Shown: piece after piece, positions 5,330-12,242 of the stretch
Layout: each line of letters opens with the position of its first letter
How positions within the stretch are numbered: position 1 is the first letter of the stretch
Assembly: GCA_013154145.1 (NCBI GenBank)
Contig: JAADDC010000073.1
Location: forward strand, 1-14,907
Direction: 5' to 3'
DNA: 14,907 nucleotides
Source of the DNA: Candidatus Iainarchaeum sp.
Lineage (GTDB): Archaea > Iainarchaeota > Iainarchaeia > JAADDC01
Notes under the pieces: model-generated
What the model saw: the letters and a program-made list of their open reading frames with translations, nothing else
Databases searched by the model: none
Told to the model about the DNA's origin: nothing
Program-made: the position numbers and the translations under genes

Positions 5330-6505
5330 ATGCTGCACAGGGTCCTCGAGGAACAGATGAGGTTTGTACAGGGGGTGCTCAGTTCGAGGGTTGTAAGGAG
5401 GGACAAGGAAGAGGAGTTGAGGAAGTGGAAGGACTCGGACCTCATAAAAGCCGTTTTGGGTCCTCGGAGGAGCGGGAAATCTTTTCTGACGATACTCACG
5501 CTTGGAGAGGAAGCCGCTTACATCAACTTTGACGATGAGAGGTTGCTGAAGTGGGAGATTGACGAGATCCTGGAAGCCGCCTTCGACGTGTACGGGAACG
5601 TTTCCTACGTTATCCTCGACGAGGTCCACAACCTGGAGAACTGGCCGCTCATCCTGGAAAGGCTAAGACGAAGGGGGTTGAACCTTTTCATAACTGGCTC
5701 TAACAGCAAGCTCCTGGAGAAGGAGCTGTCCAGCCGCCTCACGGGAAGAATAAAGACGGTGGAGCTCTTGCCTTTCAACTACAGGGAGTTCCTGAGGGCA
5801 AAGGAGGAAGGTCCCTCCCTGAAGTCCTTTACACGCTTCCTGGAAACTTCAGGATATCCTGAGGTCGTGGTCAAGGGCTACGACCTGGAATACGTGGAGG
5901 AGCTCATCAAGATGGCCGTCAGTACTGACGTGATTGCGAGACACCGAATAAGAGACGTGAAAACCTTGAGAGCGCTGGCCGCCTTCCTTTACTACCACGC
6001 AGGCAAGCCCATCTCTCTGAGGAACCTCGCGGAAGAGGCAGGAGTGAGTGTTCACACGGTGAAGCGCTATGTGAGCCTCCTTGAAGAAGGTTACACGCTC
6101 TTCTCCCTTAAGTCCTATTCCAGGAAAGCAAAGAAGCGATTGGGTCTTCCTTCGAAGTATTACCCTCCGGATCATGGCATAGCCAACGTCTACGGCGCAG
6201 GCAAAGGTCAAGTGCTGGAAAATGTCGTGTTCTTGGCCTTAAAGGGCATCTGGGACGGAGAGATGTACTACGTGAGGGAGCAGGATTACGAGGTAGACTT
6301 TTTCCTCGTCAGGGGAGAAAAGAAAATAGCTATCCAGGTATCTTACAAGCTCGAAAGGGACAACGTGCGTCGAGAGTTAAAGGCTTTAGAGAGGGTCAAG
6401 CGCTTTGGAGCAAGGACGCTATTACTCAGCCTTTACAACGAGACGGACGTCGAAGCCGTCCCGGTCTGGGAGTTCCTGTCCAAGCCCGAAGCTTATATTT
6501 CGTAG
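5330..6505 (+). CDS. AAA-family ATPase with DUF4143 C-terminal domain
   Basis: A 391-residue ATPase of the COG1373 type, common in archaea and often mobile. Walker A is GPRRSGKS (44-51), the acidic YINFDDE is at 64-70, Walker B VILDE is at 94-98 followed by VHN, and the sensor-1-like ITGSN is at 121-125. LTGR and LLPFNYREFL (138-155) are family landmarks. A helix-turn-helix-like segment (ISLRNLAEEAGVSVHTVKRYV, in part, 228-248) precedes a nuclease-fold C-terminal domain: GQVLENVV with Glu297, YEVDF with Asp323, then IQVSYK. The expected E-x-K of PD-(D/E)xK enzymes reads Q-V-S here, so cleavage activity is doubtful. Codon use looks slightly richer in A/T than its neighbours, which together with the repeat-bearing leader hints at transfer. 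It overlaps the end of convergent hjc by 13 bp. Biological role of this family is not settled. Confidence 0.88.
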   Translation: MLHRVLEEQMRFVQGVLSSRVVRRDKEEELRKWKDSDLIKAVLGPRRSGKSFLTILTLGEEAAYINFDDERLLKWEIDEILEAAFDVYGNVSYVILDEVHNLENWPLILERLRRRGLNLFITGSNSKLLEKELSSRLTGRIKTVELLPFNYREFLRAKEEGPSLKSFTRFLETSGYPEVVVKGYDLEYVEELIKMAVSTDVIARHRIRDVKTLRALAAFLYYHAGKPISLRNLAEEAGVSVHTVKRYVSLLEEGYTLFSLKSYSRKAKKRLGLPSKYYPPDHGIANVYGAGKGQVLENVVFLALKGIWDGEMYYVREQDYEVDFFLVRGEKKIAIQVSYKLERDNVRRELKALERVKRFGARTLLLSLYNETDVEAVPVWEFLSKPEAYIS

Positions 6506-6855
6506 CTCAGGGCCTCCGCCTCTTCGATGTTGATGACGTACTTGCCGTTTCGGCGGTTCAGGAGCTCCACGGGGATGAAGAACCAGCCACGGTAGGGGTA
6601 CTTCCAGGCGAGGTAGAGGGTGGCGCCGCTCCGCTGGGCCCACTTGAGCATTTTCTGCATCTGGTGCTCCTCTATGACCACCTCCCGCTTCTTCCAGGCC
6701 TTGCACTCAAAGGCCAGAACCACCCCGTCCTTTATGGCCACCACGTCGGGGGAGTAGCTGATGCCCGAGCCCGCGGAGCGAACGACAGCGTATCCCCTTT
6801 GCCAGAGCATCCTCATGAGCTCCCGCTCGGCCCTGGATCCCTTCTTCTCCGGCAT
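6493..6855 (-). CDS. hjc: Holliday junction resolvase Hjc
   Basis: A 120-residue archaeal Hjc, a homodimeric endonuclease that cuts four-way DNA junctions symmetrically during recombination repair. The nuclease-fold residues are in place: KGSRAERELM with Glu10 or Glu12, AVVRSAGSG (Ser28/30), the SPDVVAI Asp37, and the AFECKAWKK Glu50-x-Lys52 pair. The length is normal for the family, which runs to ~120-140 residues. The ATG shares its A with the TGA of the upstream repeat protein (TGATG), so translation is probably coupled. That partner is an extracellular protein, an odd pairing for a DNA repair enzyme. The 3' end overlaps the convergent ATPase gene by 13 bp. Confidence 0.93.
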   Translation of the reverse strand: MPEKKGSRAERELMRMLWQRGYAVVRSAGSGISYSPDVVAIKDGVVLAFECKAWKKREVVIEEHQMQKMLKWAQRSGATLYLAWKYPYRGWFFIPVELLNRRNGKYVINIEEAEALSYEI

Positions 6856-8135
6856 CAGCCAACACCGATGACGTACAAACTGTCCCTGAAGTAAAAGGGT
6901 AAGACGACCACGTCCGGACTGCCGTTGCCCGTCACGTCTCCGCTGCCCACGTAGTAAAGGAGATCGTCCTCCGTGGGCACCTTCACGTACACGGGAGAGC
7001 CATCCACGATCACCACGTTCCTCCCTGAAAGGCCCACGGCCTCGTCAACGCCGTCGGCGTCCACATCAACGGCATCCGAGAGCAGGAAACTCCTGAAATC
7101 GATGTAAGAGCCGTTGTAGAGAAGGCCCGTGGTGGAAGAATAGTAGAGGGGTTCTTCCCTTCCGTCGCCGTCGCTGTCACCCACGGCCACGCTGACGGCT
7201 CCCCCTGCCGGATACCTCTCCTCCCCTCCGGGGGATATCACCCAGACCACCTCCTGGGTGGCGAAGGCCTCCGTGGGATTGCAGGCAAAGACGAGGAGTT
7301 CCTTGCCGACGGCCACGTCGGCCACGCCCATCTCACAGTTGTAGAACACCTCGTTGCCATCACACGTTAAGAGAAGCAGCCCGCCGGAGAGGTCCTGCGT
7401 GGACGTTACGTTCAAAACGTAGGCCTGCAGGGGCTCGAAGTAGCCGGCGAAGTCCAGGACCTCGTAGTTCTCGGGGAGGGGGGCTTCCCTGCCGTCACAG
7501 CCACCGCCGTAAAAGATCACGCCGCCGTCCCTCACCAGAACACCCGCGCTTCCCCTCAGGAAGGCCAGCTCTACGTCAGGGATGGTTTTGACGAGCTCCC
7601 CCGTGGGAGTGACCACGTAAAGGCTTCCATCGTTGAGGAAGAGGATGTGCTCGCCGTCGCTGTGGGCCGGATACCTGAAGTTGAGCTCTGCCAGGAGCTC
7701 CCCGTCGGGGGAGTAAACCTCCGTGCCAAGGGTACTGACGAGGGCCACAGCACCCCTGAGGGGGACTGCTTTCCAGGCAAGGGCCTCGGGGGCCGGGAGG
7801 TCAAGGATGATCGTTCCGCCGTCCATTAGCTGGACCCGCACACCATTTTCTCCCTTGGAAACGAGGAGCAGTTCCCCTGTTCCGTCGCCGTCCACGTCAA
7901 AGATCTGGGCCGACGCAATCTCTCCCGAGCCGAAGGTGGCAAGCACCCTGTAACTGCTCGCCTCCGCTTCCTCCGCGGGAGGGGTCTCCGGCTGCTGGGG
8001 AGACGTGTTGACCTCAGAGATTGACACATTAATCTCAGTCGTTTCCGTTCCGCTGAGGGTGTTGAGAGAAAGGAGAAGCGCCGAGGCGAGGAGAGCGAGG
8101 ACGATGAGCCCCCCGAAGAGCAGTTCCACCCTCAC
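6855..8135 (-). CDS. Secreted/membrane-anchored FG-GAP-like repeat protein with calcium loops
   Basis: A 426-residue exported protein. Residues 5-24 form a signal anchor, followed by a Thr/Pro/Glu-rich linker (28-60). The body is repetitive beta structure. Four Asp-rich turns resemble the calcium-binding loops of FG-GAP/VCBS or dockerin-like repeats: DVDGDGTGE (about 80-88), GDSDGDGREE (about 319), DVDADGVDE (about 357) and GDVTGNGSPD (about 399). These suggest a beta-propeller held on the outer face of the membrane. Four cysteines lie in the central part. The start is GTG at 8135: a TTTATAAA box is centred 25 bp upstream, matching a leaderless transcript. Its stop overlaps the hjc start. A role in surface binding or adhesion is plausible but unproven. 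Confidence 0.8.
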   Translation of the reverse strand: MRVELLFGGLIVLALLASALLLSLNTLSGTETTEINVSISEVNTSPQQPETPPAEEAEASSYRVLATFGSGEIASAQIFDVDGDGTGELLLVSKGENGVRVQLMDGGTIILDLPAPEALAWKAVPLRGAVALVSTLGTEVYSPDGELLAELNFRYPAHSDGEHILFLNDGSLYVVTPTGELVKTIPDVELAFLRGSAGVLVRDGGVIFYGGGCDGREAPLPENYEVLDFAGYFEPLQAYVLNVTSTQDLSGGLLLLTCDGNEVFYNCEMGVADVAVGKELLVFACNPTEAFATQEVVWVISPGGEERYPAGGAVSVAVGDSDGDGREEPLYYSSTTGLLYNGSYIDFRSFLLSDAVDVDADGVDEAVGLSGRNVVIVDGSPVYVKVPTEDDLLYYVGSGDVTGNGSPDVVVLPFYFRDSLYVIGVG

Positions 8136-8156
8136 GTTGATATAGTGGTTTCATCC

Positions 8157-8164
8157 TTTATAAA
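8157..8164. promoter_or_regulatory. Palindromic TATA box serving both directions
   Basis: TTTATAAA is a perfect palindrome. Its centre (8160.5) is 25 bp from the leftward GTG at 8135 and 27 bp from 8188, the first base of the RNA hairpin to the right. Both distances match archaeal TATA-to-start spacing. It is the best TATA box in the window, and no other candidate box was seen in the 8136-8187 gap. Confidence 0.7.
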
Positions 8165-8187
8165 ATGTTCAGGGCCAAGAGATAGTA

Positions 8188-8246
8188 GCTGCGCCCAGGG
8201 TGGCCGGCGGATCGGTGAAACCCGGTCAACAGGGCGCAGCACATCC
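8188..8246 (+). ncRNA. Candidate H/ACA guide RNA at the 5' end of the TOPRIM-dnaG transcript
   Basis: A perfect 9-bp lower stem (GCTGCGCCC at 8188-8196, GGGCGCAGC at 8232-8240) is followed at once by ACA (8241-8243), then three bases to a likely end. Above it lie an internal loop (AGGGT 8197-8201; AACA 8228-8231) and a 6-bp upper stem (8202-8207/8222-8227). The apical part has GGA and TGA, which could form the K-turn/K-loop bound by L7Ae. The upper stem ends 13 nt before ACA, close to the ~14 nt rule for archaeal guides. The pocket would direct modification within a target of the form TGTT-TN-ACCCT. The 5' end matches the start predicted from the TATA box. It could instead be an mRNA leader element; the family call is inference. 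Confidence 0.6.
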
Positions 8247-8266
8247 TCCCCCTTTCGGTGTTCGTC

Positions 8267-8767
8267 ATGCTCACTCCCCTTCAGAGGCTTCTCGAGAGGC
8301 TGGCAGACCCCTCCACGGACTTCGTTGTGATCGTGGAGGGAAAGAGGGACGAGAGTAGCCTGTGGAAGCTCGGCATACGCCGCGTGGTGGTGATCAACCG
8401 CTTTCGCGGCTTCGAGGAGCTCGCGGAGGAGTTACACAGAAGGGGGATAAGGAGGGCCGTGGTCCTCACGGACTTTGACCGAAAGGGGGAGGAAATAAGA
8501 AGGAAGTTGTTGCTCCATCTCCTCTCCTGGGAGATCAGGGAGGAGGGCTTCCTGAGAAAGCGGCTCAGGGAGCTCACGGGAGTGAACACCATCGAAGAGC
8601 TCTTTGAACGTGTCCTGGAAATGGAAGGAGGTGATACTTATGGGGAAGATCTACGTGGACTCCGTGAAGTACGTCATTCACGCAAAACTCGAGGCAAAGG
8701 GTTTGGTGGACAAGCCCGACGTCATCGGAGCCATATTTGGACAGACAGAGGGATTGCTGGGCGGTGA
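8267..8767 (+). CDS. Small TOPRIM-domain protein (RNase M5/small-primase-like)
   Basis: A compact TOPRIM protein. Residues below count from the upstream GTG at 8258. DFVVIVEGKRDE holds the catalytic Glu27, and VVLTDFDRKGEEI holds the DxD pair Asp72/Asp74. Around 60 residues of charged helix follow, up to about LFERVLEMEGG. TOPRIM catalyses phosphodiester chemistry with magnesium; stand-alone proteins of this size resemble RNase M5 and archaeal 'small primase-like' proteins. The exact reaction is unknown. The ATG at 8267 is preferred because GGTG lies 6 nt upstream; the GTG at 8258 has no such site. The open frame continues to 8767, 128 bp into dnaG. The last ~42 residues are Arg/Gly-rich and look like an out-of-frame reading of dnaG. 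A TGA one frame away at 8632-8634 sits in the dnaG ribosome site, so a frameshift or base error near the end is possible. Confidence 0.75.
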   Translation: MLTPLQRLLERLADPSTDFVVIVEGKRDESSLWKLGIRRVVVINRFRGFEELAEELHRRGIRRAVVLTDFDRKGEEIRRKLLLHLLSWEIREEGFLRKRLRELTGVNTIEELFERVLEMEGGDTYGEDLRGLREVRHSRKTRGKGFGGQARRHRSHIWTDRGIAGR

Positions 8768-9809
8768 GCTAGAACTCAGGGAGCTCCAGAAGACCGGAAG
8801 GATAGGGAGGATTGAGGCCAAGTTGGAGCGCAAGAACGGCCGCACCTACGGCGAGATAACGGTTCCCTCGGGTCTGGGCATCGTGGAAACGGCCATCATA
8901 GCCGCCGCTCTCGAGACGATTGATCGCATCGGCCCCACGGAGGCCAAGATCAGCGTCGAGAAGATCGAGGACGTGAGGGCCGCCAAGCGCAAGTACATCG
9001 TGGAGAGGGCCCGGGAACTGCTCAAGCGTATCATGGAGGAGGAGCTCCCCGACTCCAAGGAGTTCATCAACAAGGTCAAGGAGGAACTGAGGAAGGCAGA
9101 ACTAAGGGAGTATGGTCCCGAGAGGCTGCCAGCAGGCCCCGAAATCGACGAAGCCGAGGAGATCATCGTGGTCGAGGGAAGGGCCGACGTCATAAACCTC
9201 CTCAAGCACGGCATAAAGAACGTCATAGCCCTCAACGGCAACAGGGTACCCAAAACCATCAAGGAGCTCAGCAAGAAGAAGATCACCACCCTCTTCGTGG
9301 ATGGAGACAGGGGAGGGGACCTCATCATCCGCTCCGTCCTTGAGGAGGCGGACGTGGACTACGTCGTCAAGGCACCCGACGGCAAGGAAGTGGAGGAGCT
9401 CACCCAGAAGGAGATCCTCAAGGCATTAAGAAGGAAGGTCCCCGCCGAGGAATATAGAAAAAGCCTCGAGAAGAAGGGCATAAAGATAGAGAAGAAGCGC
9501 GAGCGAAGGGAAGAGAAGGAAGAGCCCCAAGATCCGGACCTCAGGGTGATAATGGAGCTTAGAGGCTCCCTGGAAGCGATCCTCAGGGACGCCGAGGGCA
9601 AGGAGATACTCCGGGTGCCCGTGAAGGAGCTGGTGAGCACCATCAAGGAGAGGGACGACGTGCACAGCATATACATGGACGGCATCATCACCAAGCGCAT
9701 ACTGGAGGCCGCCAAGCAGAAGGGCGTCAAGAAGATCGTGGGAATAAAGCTGGGGCCCACCGTCAAGCCCGAGGACTTCGGAGAAATAGAAGTGAAGACG
9801 CTGTCGTGA
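8640..9809 (+). CDS. dnaG: Archaeal DnaG primase-like TOPRIM protein (exosome-associated)
   Basis: A 389-residue archaeal DnaG. The N-terminal ~150 residues include the family-specific KYVIHAKLEAKG-like opening and AIFGQTEGLLG (31-41). The TOPRIM core is EIIVVEGRADV with Glu179, ITTLFVDGDRGGD with Asp221 and Asp223, and the LNGNRVP loop. The C-terminal ~90 residues (from ~300) are the archaeal extension. Archaeal DnaG has weak primer synthesis activity in some species and is a stable subunit of the RNA exosome, where it helps bind poly(A)-rich RNA. The start is fixed by a strong AGGAGGTGA 6-7 nt upstream of ATG 8640. A reading from 8604 would add 12 residues unlike the family. It follows the small TOPRIM gene in the same operon and ends in a large inverted repeat. 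Confidence 0.96.
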   Translation: MGKIYVDSVKYVIHAKLEAKGLVDKPDVIGAIFGQTEGLLGGELELRELQKTGRIGRIEAKLERKNGRTYGEITVPSGLGIVETAIIAAALETIDRIGPTEAKISVEKIEDVRAAKRKYIVERARELLKRIMEEELPDSKEFINKVKEELRKAELREYGPERLPAGPEIDEAEEIIVVEGRADVINLLKHGIKNVIALNGNRVPKTIKELSKKKITTLFVDGDRGGDLIIRSVLEEADVDYVVKAPDGKEVEELTQKEILKALRRKVPAEEYRKSLEKKGIKIEKKRERREEKEEPQDPDLRVIMELRGSLEAILRDAEGKEILRVPVKELVSTIKERDDVHSIYMDGIITKRILEAAKQKGVKKIVGIKLGPTVKPEDFGEIEVKTLS

Positions 9810-9813
9810 TAAT

Positions 9814-9872
9814 GGGGGTCGGGATGGGGAGTCCTCATCACCGCTCAGGGAGACTCCCGCTCCCCATCCCCC
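9814..9872. terminator. Inverted repeat between convergent dnaG and ppsA
   Basis: GGGATGGGGAG (9821-9831) pairs perfectly with CTCCCCATCCC (9860-9870). GGGGG before the first arm can add two more pairs across a TC bulge. The 28-nt loop holds a second GACTCCC (9852-9858) that can instead pair with GGGAGTC (9827-9833), so two structures compete. A pyrimidine stretch (CCCCCTCTTTACC) follows on the plus strand. It lies exactly between two convergent stop codons, suiting bidirectional 3'-end formation or transcript protection. Archaeal termination usually needs only T tracts, so the terminator label is inference. Confidence 0.5.
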
Positions 9873-9875
9873 TCT

Positions 9876-12179
9876 TTACCTTTCGTCGTAAAGTTCTAAG
9901 CGCTTTCTGGCAGCCTCAAGCATGATCCTGCGTTCCTCCCTGTACACCACTTCCCTGATCTTGTGGACGGCGTCTATGTTGGCCGAAACGCTGTCTATGC
10001 CCATGCGGACCAACTTCCTCACCATGGAGGGTCTGGAGCCGGCTTGGCCGCATATGGACGTCTCCACGCCGTATTCCTTGGCCACGTCAATGACGTGCTT
10101 TATGAGGGAGAGAACCGCCGGGTGCTCCTCGTTGAAGAGCTTCTGGACCCGCTCGTTGTTCCTGTCCACACCGAGGGTGAGCTGCGTCAGGTCGTTAGTA
10201 CCGAAGGAGAGGAAGTCCATGCCAGCTTCCAGGTAGTCCTCTATGGTGAGGGCCGCGGCGGGGGTCTCTACCATGATGCCGAAGTCCACCATCTTGTGGG
10301 GGATGAGCCCCACCTTCCTTGCCAACTTTTTGGCCTCCACGTACTCCTCCACGTTGATGGTGAAGGGTATCATGACGCCCACGTTGTCAAGGCCCTCCCT
10401 GTGAAGTTGCTTTATGGCCTCGAACTCGGCCATAATGAGCTCCGGCTGGTCAAGGGAGCGGCGGATGCCGTGCCAGCCCAGCATGGGGTTGTCCTCGTGG
10501 GGCTCGGTTTCGCCGCCCTCCAGGTGCCTGAACTCGTCTGTCCGGGCGTCGAAGGTCCTGTACCACACGGGCTTGGGGTAGAACTTCTCCGCCACGATCC
10601 TTATCCCTCTCTTGACGGCCTCCACCAACTCGTCGAGCTTGTCGTTTAGGAGGAACCAGACGGGATGCTTGCCCGTGGCCGTTATCATATGCTCTGCCCG
10701 GAGCAAGCCCACGCCGTCGGCGCCAGTCGCCGCCGCCCTCTCGGCGGCCTCCGGCAGGGCCACGTTAACCTTCACGAGGGTGGCGGTGGGATATGGGAGC
10801 GCCGAGCGGATGACCTCCACCTGCTTCTTTTTCTCCACCTCGGGGTGCTTCACCTCGCCCCTGTAGACCACGCCCTTGTAGGCGTCGACGGTGACGATCT
10901 CTCCGTCCTTGAGGACCTTGGTGGCCTTGCCAGTGCCCACCACCGCGGGGATGCCCAGCTCCCTCGAGACGATGGCCGCGTGGGAAGTTAATCCTCCTTC
11001 GTCCGTCACGATGGCCGCGGCCCTCTGCATGGCGGGCACCATGTCGGGCGTGGTCATGGTGGTAACCAGCACGTCGCCCTCCTTCACCTTGGGGAGGTCC
11101 TTGATGTCCAGGACTATCCTCACGGGGCCTATGCCTATGCCCGGGGAGGCGGGGATCCCCCTGAGTATGGGCTCGCCCTCCTCCACGTGCTCCTCCTCCA
11201 CGGGCGCTTCCCTTATGGTGGTGATGGCCCTGGACTGGACGATGTAGAGCTTGCCCTTCTCGAGGGCCCACTCCACGTCCTGTGGATGACCGTAGTGCTT
11301 CTCTATGCGCCTGCCAATGTCCGCCAGCTCTATGATCTTCTCGTCGGGGAGCTTCTGCTTCTCCTGCAGCTCGGGCGGTACCTCCACCACCTCTGTTCCT
11401 CCCTCGGGCTTGGGCACCACCATCTTCGTCTGCTTGGCAATCTTCTTCTCTATGATCCTCAGGGTCTTCTTGTCCACCACGTACTCGTCGGGGGTGACCA
11501 TCCCCGATACCACGGCCTCCCCCAGGCCGTAGGCCGCCTCTATGATGATCTTTGGGGATCCGTCCACCGGATGGGCCGTGAACATGACACCCGATACCTC
11601 CGAGTTGACCATCTTTTGAACCACCACGGCGATGCCCACCTTCTTGTGGTCAAAGCCTTGCTTGGTGCGGTAGTATATGGCCCTGGCGGTGAAGAGGGAG
11701 GCCCAGCACTTCTTCACATGCTCCACGACCTTCTCGGGCCCCTTGACGTAGAGGAACGTGGCCTGTTGGCCCGCGAAGGAAGCCTGCGGGAGGTCTTCAG
11801 CCGTGGCAGAGGACCTCACGGCCACCCAAACGCACTTCCGGGGGCTGCCCGTTGCCCGGCGGCAGAGCTCCCTGTAGGCGTCCACGATGTCGTGGACGAT
11901 CTCCTCGGGTATGGGGGCCTCCAGTATGATCTTCTGTATCTTCTCGGAGGCCTCCTGGAGGGCCTTGGTGTTCTCCACGTCGAGCTTGTCCAGAATGGGG
12001 AATATCTTCTTGTCTATGCCCGTCTTTTTGATGAAGTAAAAGTAGGCGTCGGAGGTGACGATGAAGCCCGGAGGAATGGGAAAGCCTGCCCGGGTGAGTT
12101 CTCCGAGGTTTGCACCCTTTCCGCCCACCAGGGGCACGTCCTCCTTGCCTACCTCCTCGAACCACACCACCGTCTTCAT
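9876..12179 (-). CDS. ppsA: Phosphoenolpyruvate synthase (pyruvate, water dikinase)
   Basis: A 767-residue cytoplasmic PEP synthase, converting pyruvate + ATP + water to PEP + AMP + phosphate, the entry to gluconeogenesis. In archaeal thermophiles it may also run toward pyruvate. The N-terminal ATP-grasp domain has LVGGKGANLGELTRAG (17-32), VAVRSSATAEDLPQASFAGQQ-type residues (119-139) and VDGSPKIIIEAAYGLGEAVVSG-type residues (205-226). The swivelling phosphohistidine domain has GIPASPGIGIGP (341-352) and GGLTSHAAIVS, where His400 carries the phosphate. The TIM-barrel pyruvate domain has FRTFDARTDE-like residues (541-549), MLGWHGIRR, FLSFGTNDLTQLTLGVDR (656-673) and SICGQAGSRP with catalytic Cys710. 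Length and motifs are complete. The ATG at 12179 is 26 bp from CTTTTAG, suiting a leaderless start. A palindrome lies farther upstream. Confidence 0.97.
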   Translation of the reverse strand: MKTVVWFEEVGKEDVPLVGGKGANLGELTRAGFPIPPGFIVTSDAYFYFIKKTGIDKKIFPILDKLDVENTKALQEASEKIQKIILEAPIPEEIVHDIVDAYRELCRRATGSPRKCVWVAVRSSATAEDLPQASFAGQQATFLYVKGPEKVVEHVKKCWASLFTARAIYYRTKQGFDHKKVGIAVVVQKMVNSEVSGVMFTAHPVDGSPKIIIEAAYGLGEAVVSGMVTPDEYVVDKKTLRIIEKKIAKQTKMVVPKPEGGTEVVEVPPELQEKQKLPDEKIIELADIGRRIEKHYGHPQDVEWALEKGKLYIVQSRAITTIREAPVEEEHVEEGEPILRGIPASPGIGIGPVRIVLDIKDLPKVKEGDVLVTTMTTPDMVPAMQRAAAIVTDEGGLTSHAAIVSRELGIPAVVGTGKATKVLKDGEIVTVDAYKGVVYRGEVKHPEVEKKKQVEVIRSALPYPTATLVKVNVALPEAAERAAATGADGVGLLRAEHMITATGKHPVWFLLNDKLDELVEAVKRGIRIVAEKFYPKPVWYRTFDARTDEFRHLEGGETEPHEDNPMLGWHGIRRSLDQPELIMAEFEAIKQLHREGLDNVGVMIPFTINVEEYVEAKKLARKVGLIPHKMVDFGIMVETPAAALTIEDYLEAGMDFLSFGTNDLTQLTLGVDRNNERVQKLFNEEHPAVLSLIKHVIDVAKEYGVETSICGQAGSRPSMVRKLVRMGIDSVSANIDAVHKIREVVYREERRIMLEAARKRLELYDER

Positions 12180-12201
12180 GCTTTCAACTGAAAAGAAGGG
12201 C

Positions 12202-12208
12202 CTAAAAG
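12202..12208 (-). promoter_or_regulatory. TATA-like element of ppsA
   Basis: On the minus strand CTTTTAG is centred about 26 bp upstream of the ppsA ATG, with no ribosome site between, suggesting a leaderless mRNA. The match to a TATA consensus is modest, as would suit a promoter that needs an activator. Confidence 0.4.
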
Positions 12209-12227
12209 GGGGGAGTGGAAGGTTTCA

Positions 12228-12242
12228 AACCACGCGGTGGTT
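12228..12242. promoter_or_regulatory. Palindrome AACCAC-N3-GTGGTT upstream of ppsA
   Basis: AACCAC (12228-12233) and GTGGTT (12237-12242) form a perfect 6-bp inverted repeat around GCG. It is centred about 30 bp upstream of the ppsA TATA-like element, the side where archaeal activators bind. In Thermococcales a differently spelled palindrome sits upstream of TATA in gluconeogenic genes, including pps. The same bases overlap the stop codon of the BofA-like gene, so a 3'-end hairpin is the alternative. Confidence 0.35.

Noticed and set aside
8604..8639. Earlier start for dnaG
   Set aside because: It would place the ribosome site inside the coding region; the strong AGGAGGTGA is correctly spaced only for ATG 8640, and the residues from there match the family start.
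11187..12191. Plus-strand open frame (334 codons) over ppsA
   Set aside because: Antisense to the conserved ATP-grasp domain of ppsA; composition is Leu/His/Gly-rich with no recognisable motif.
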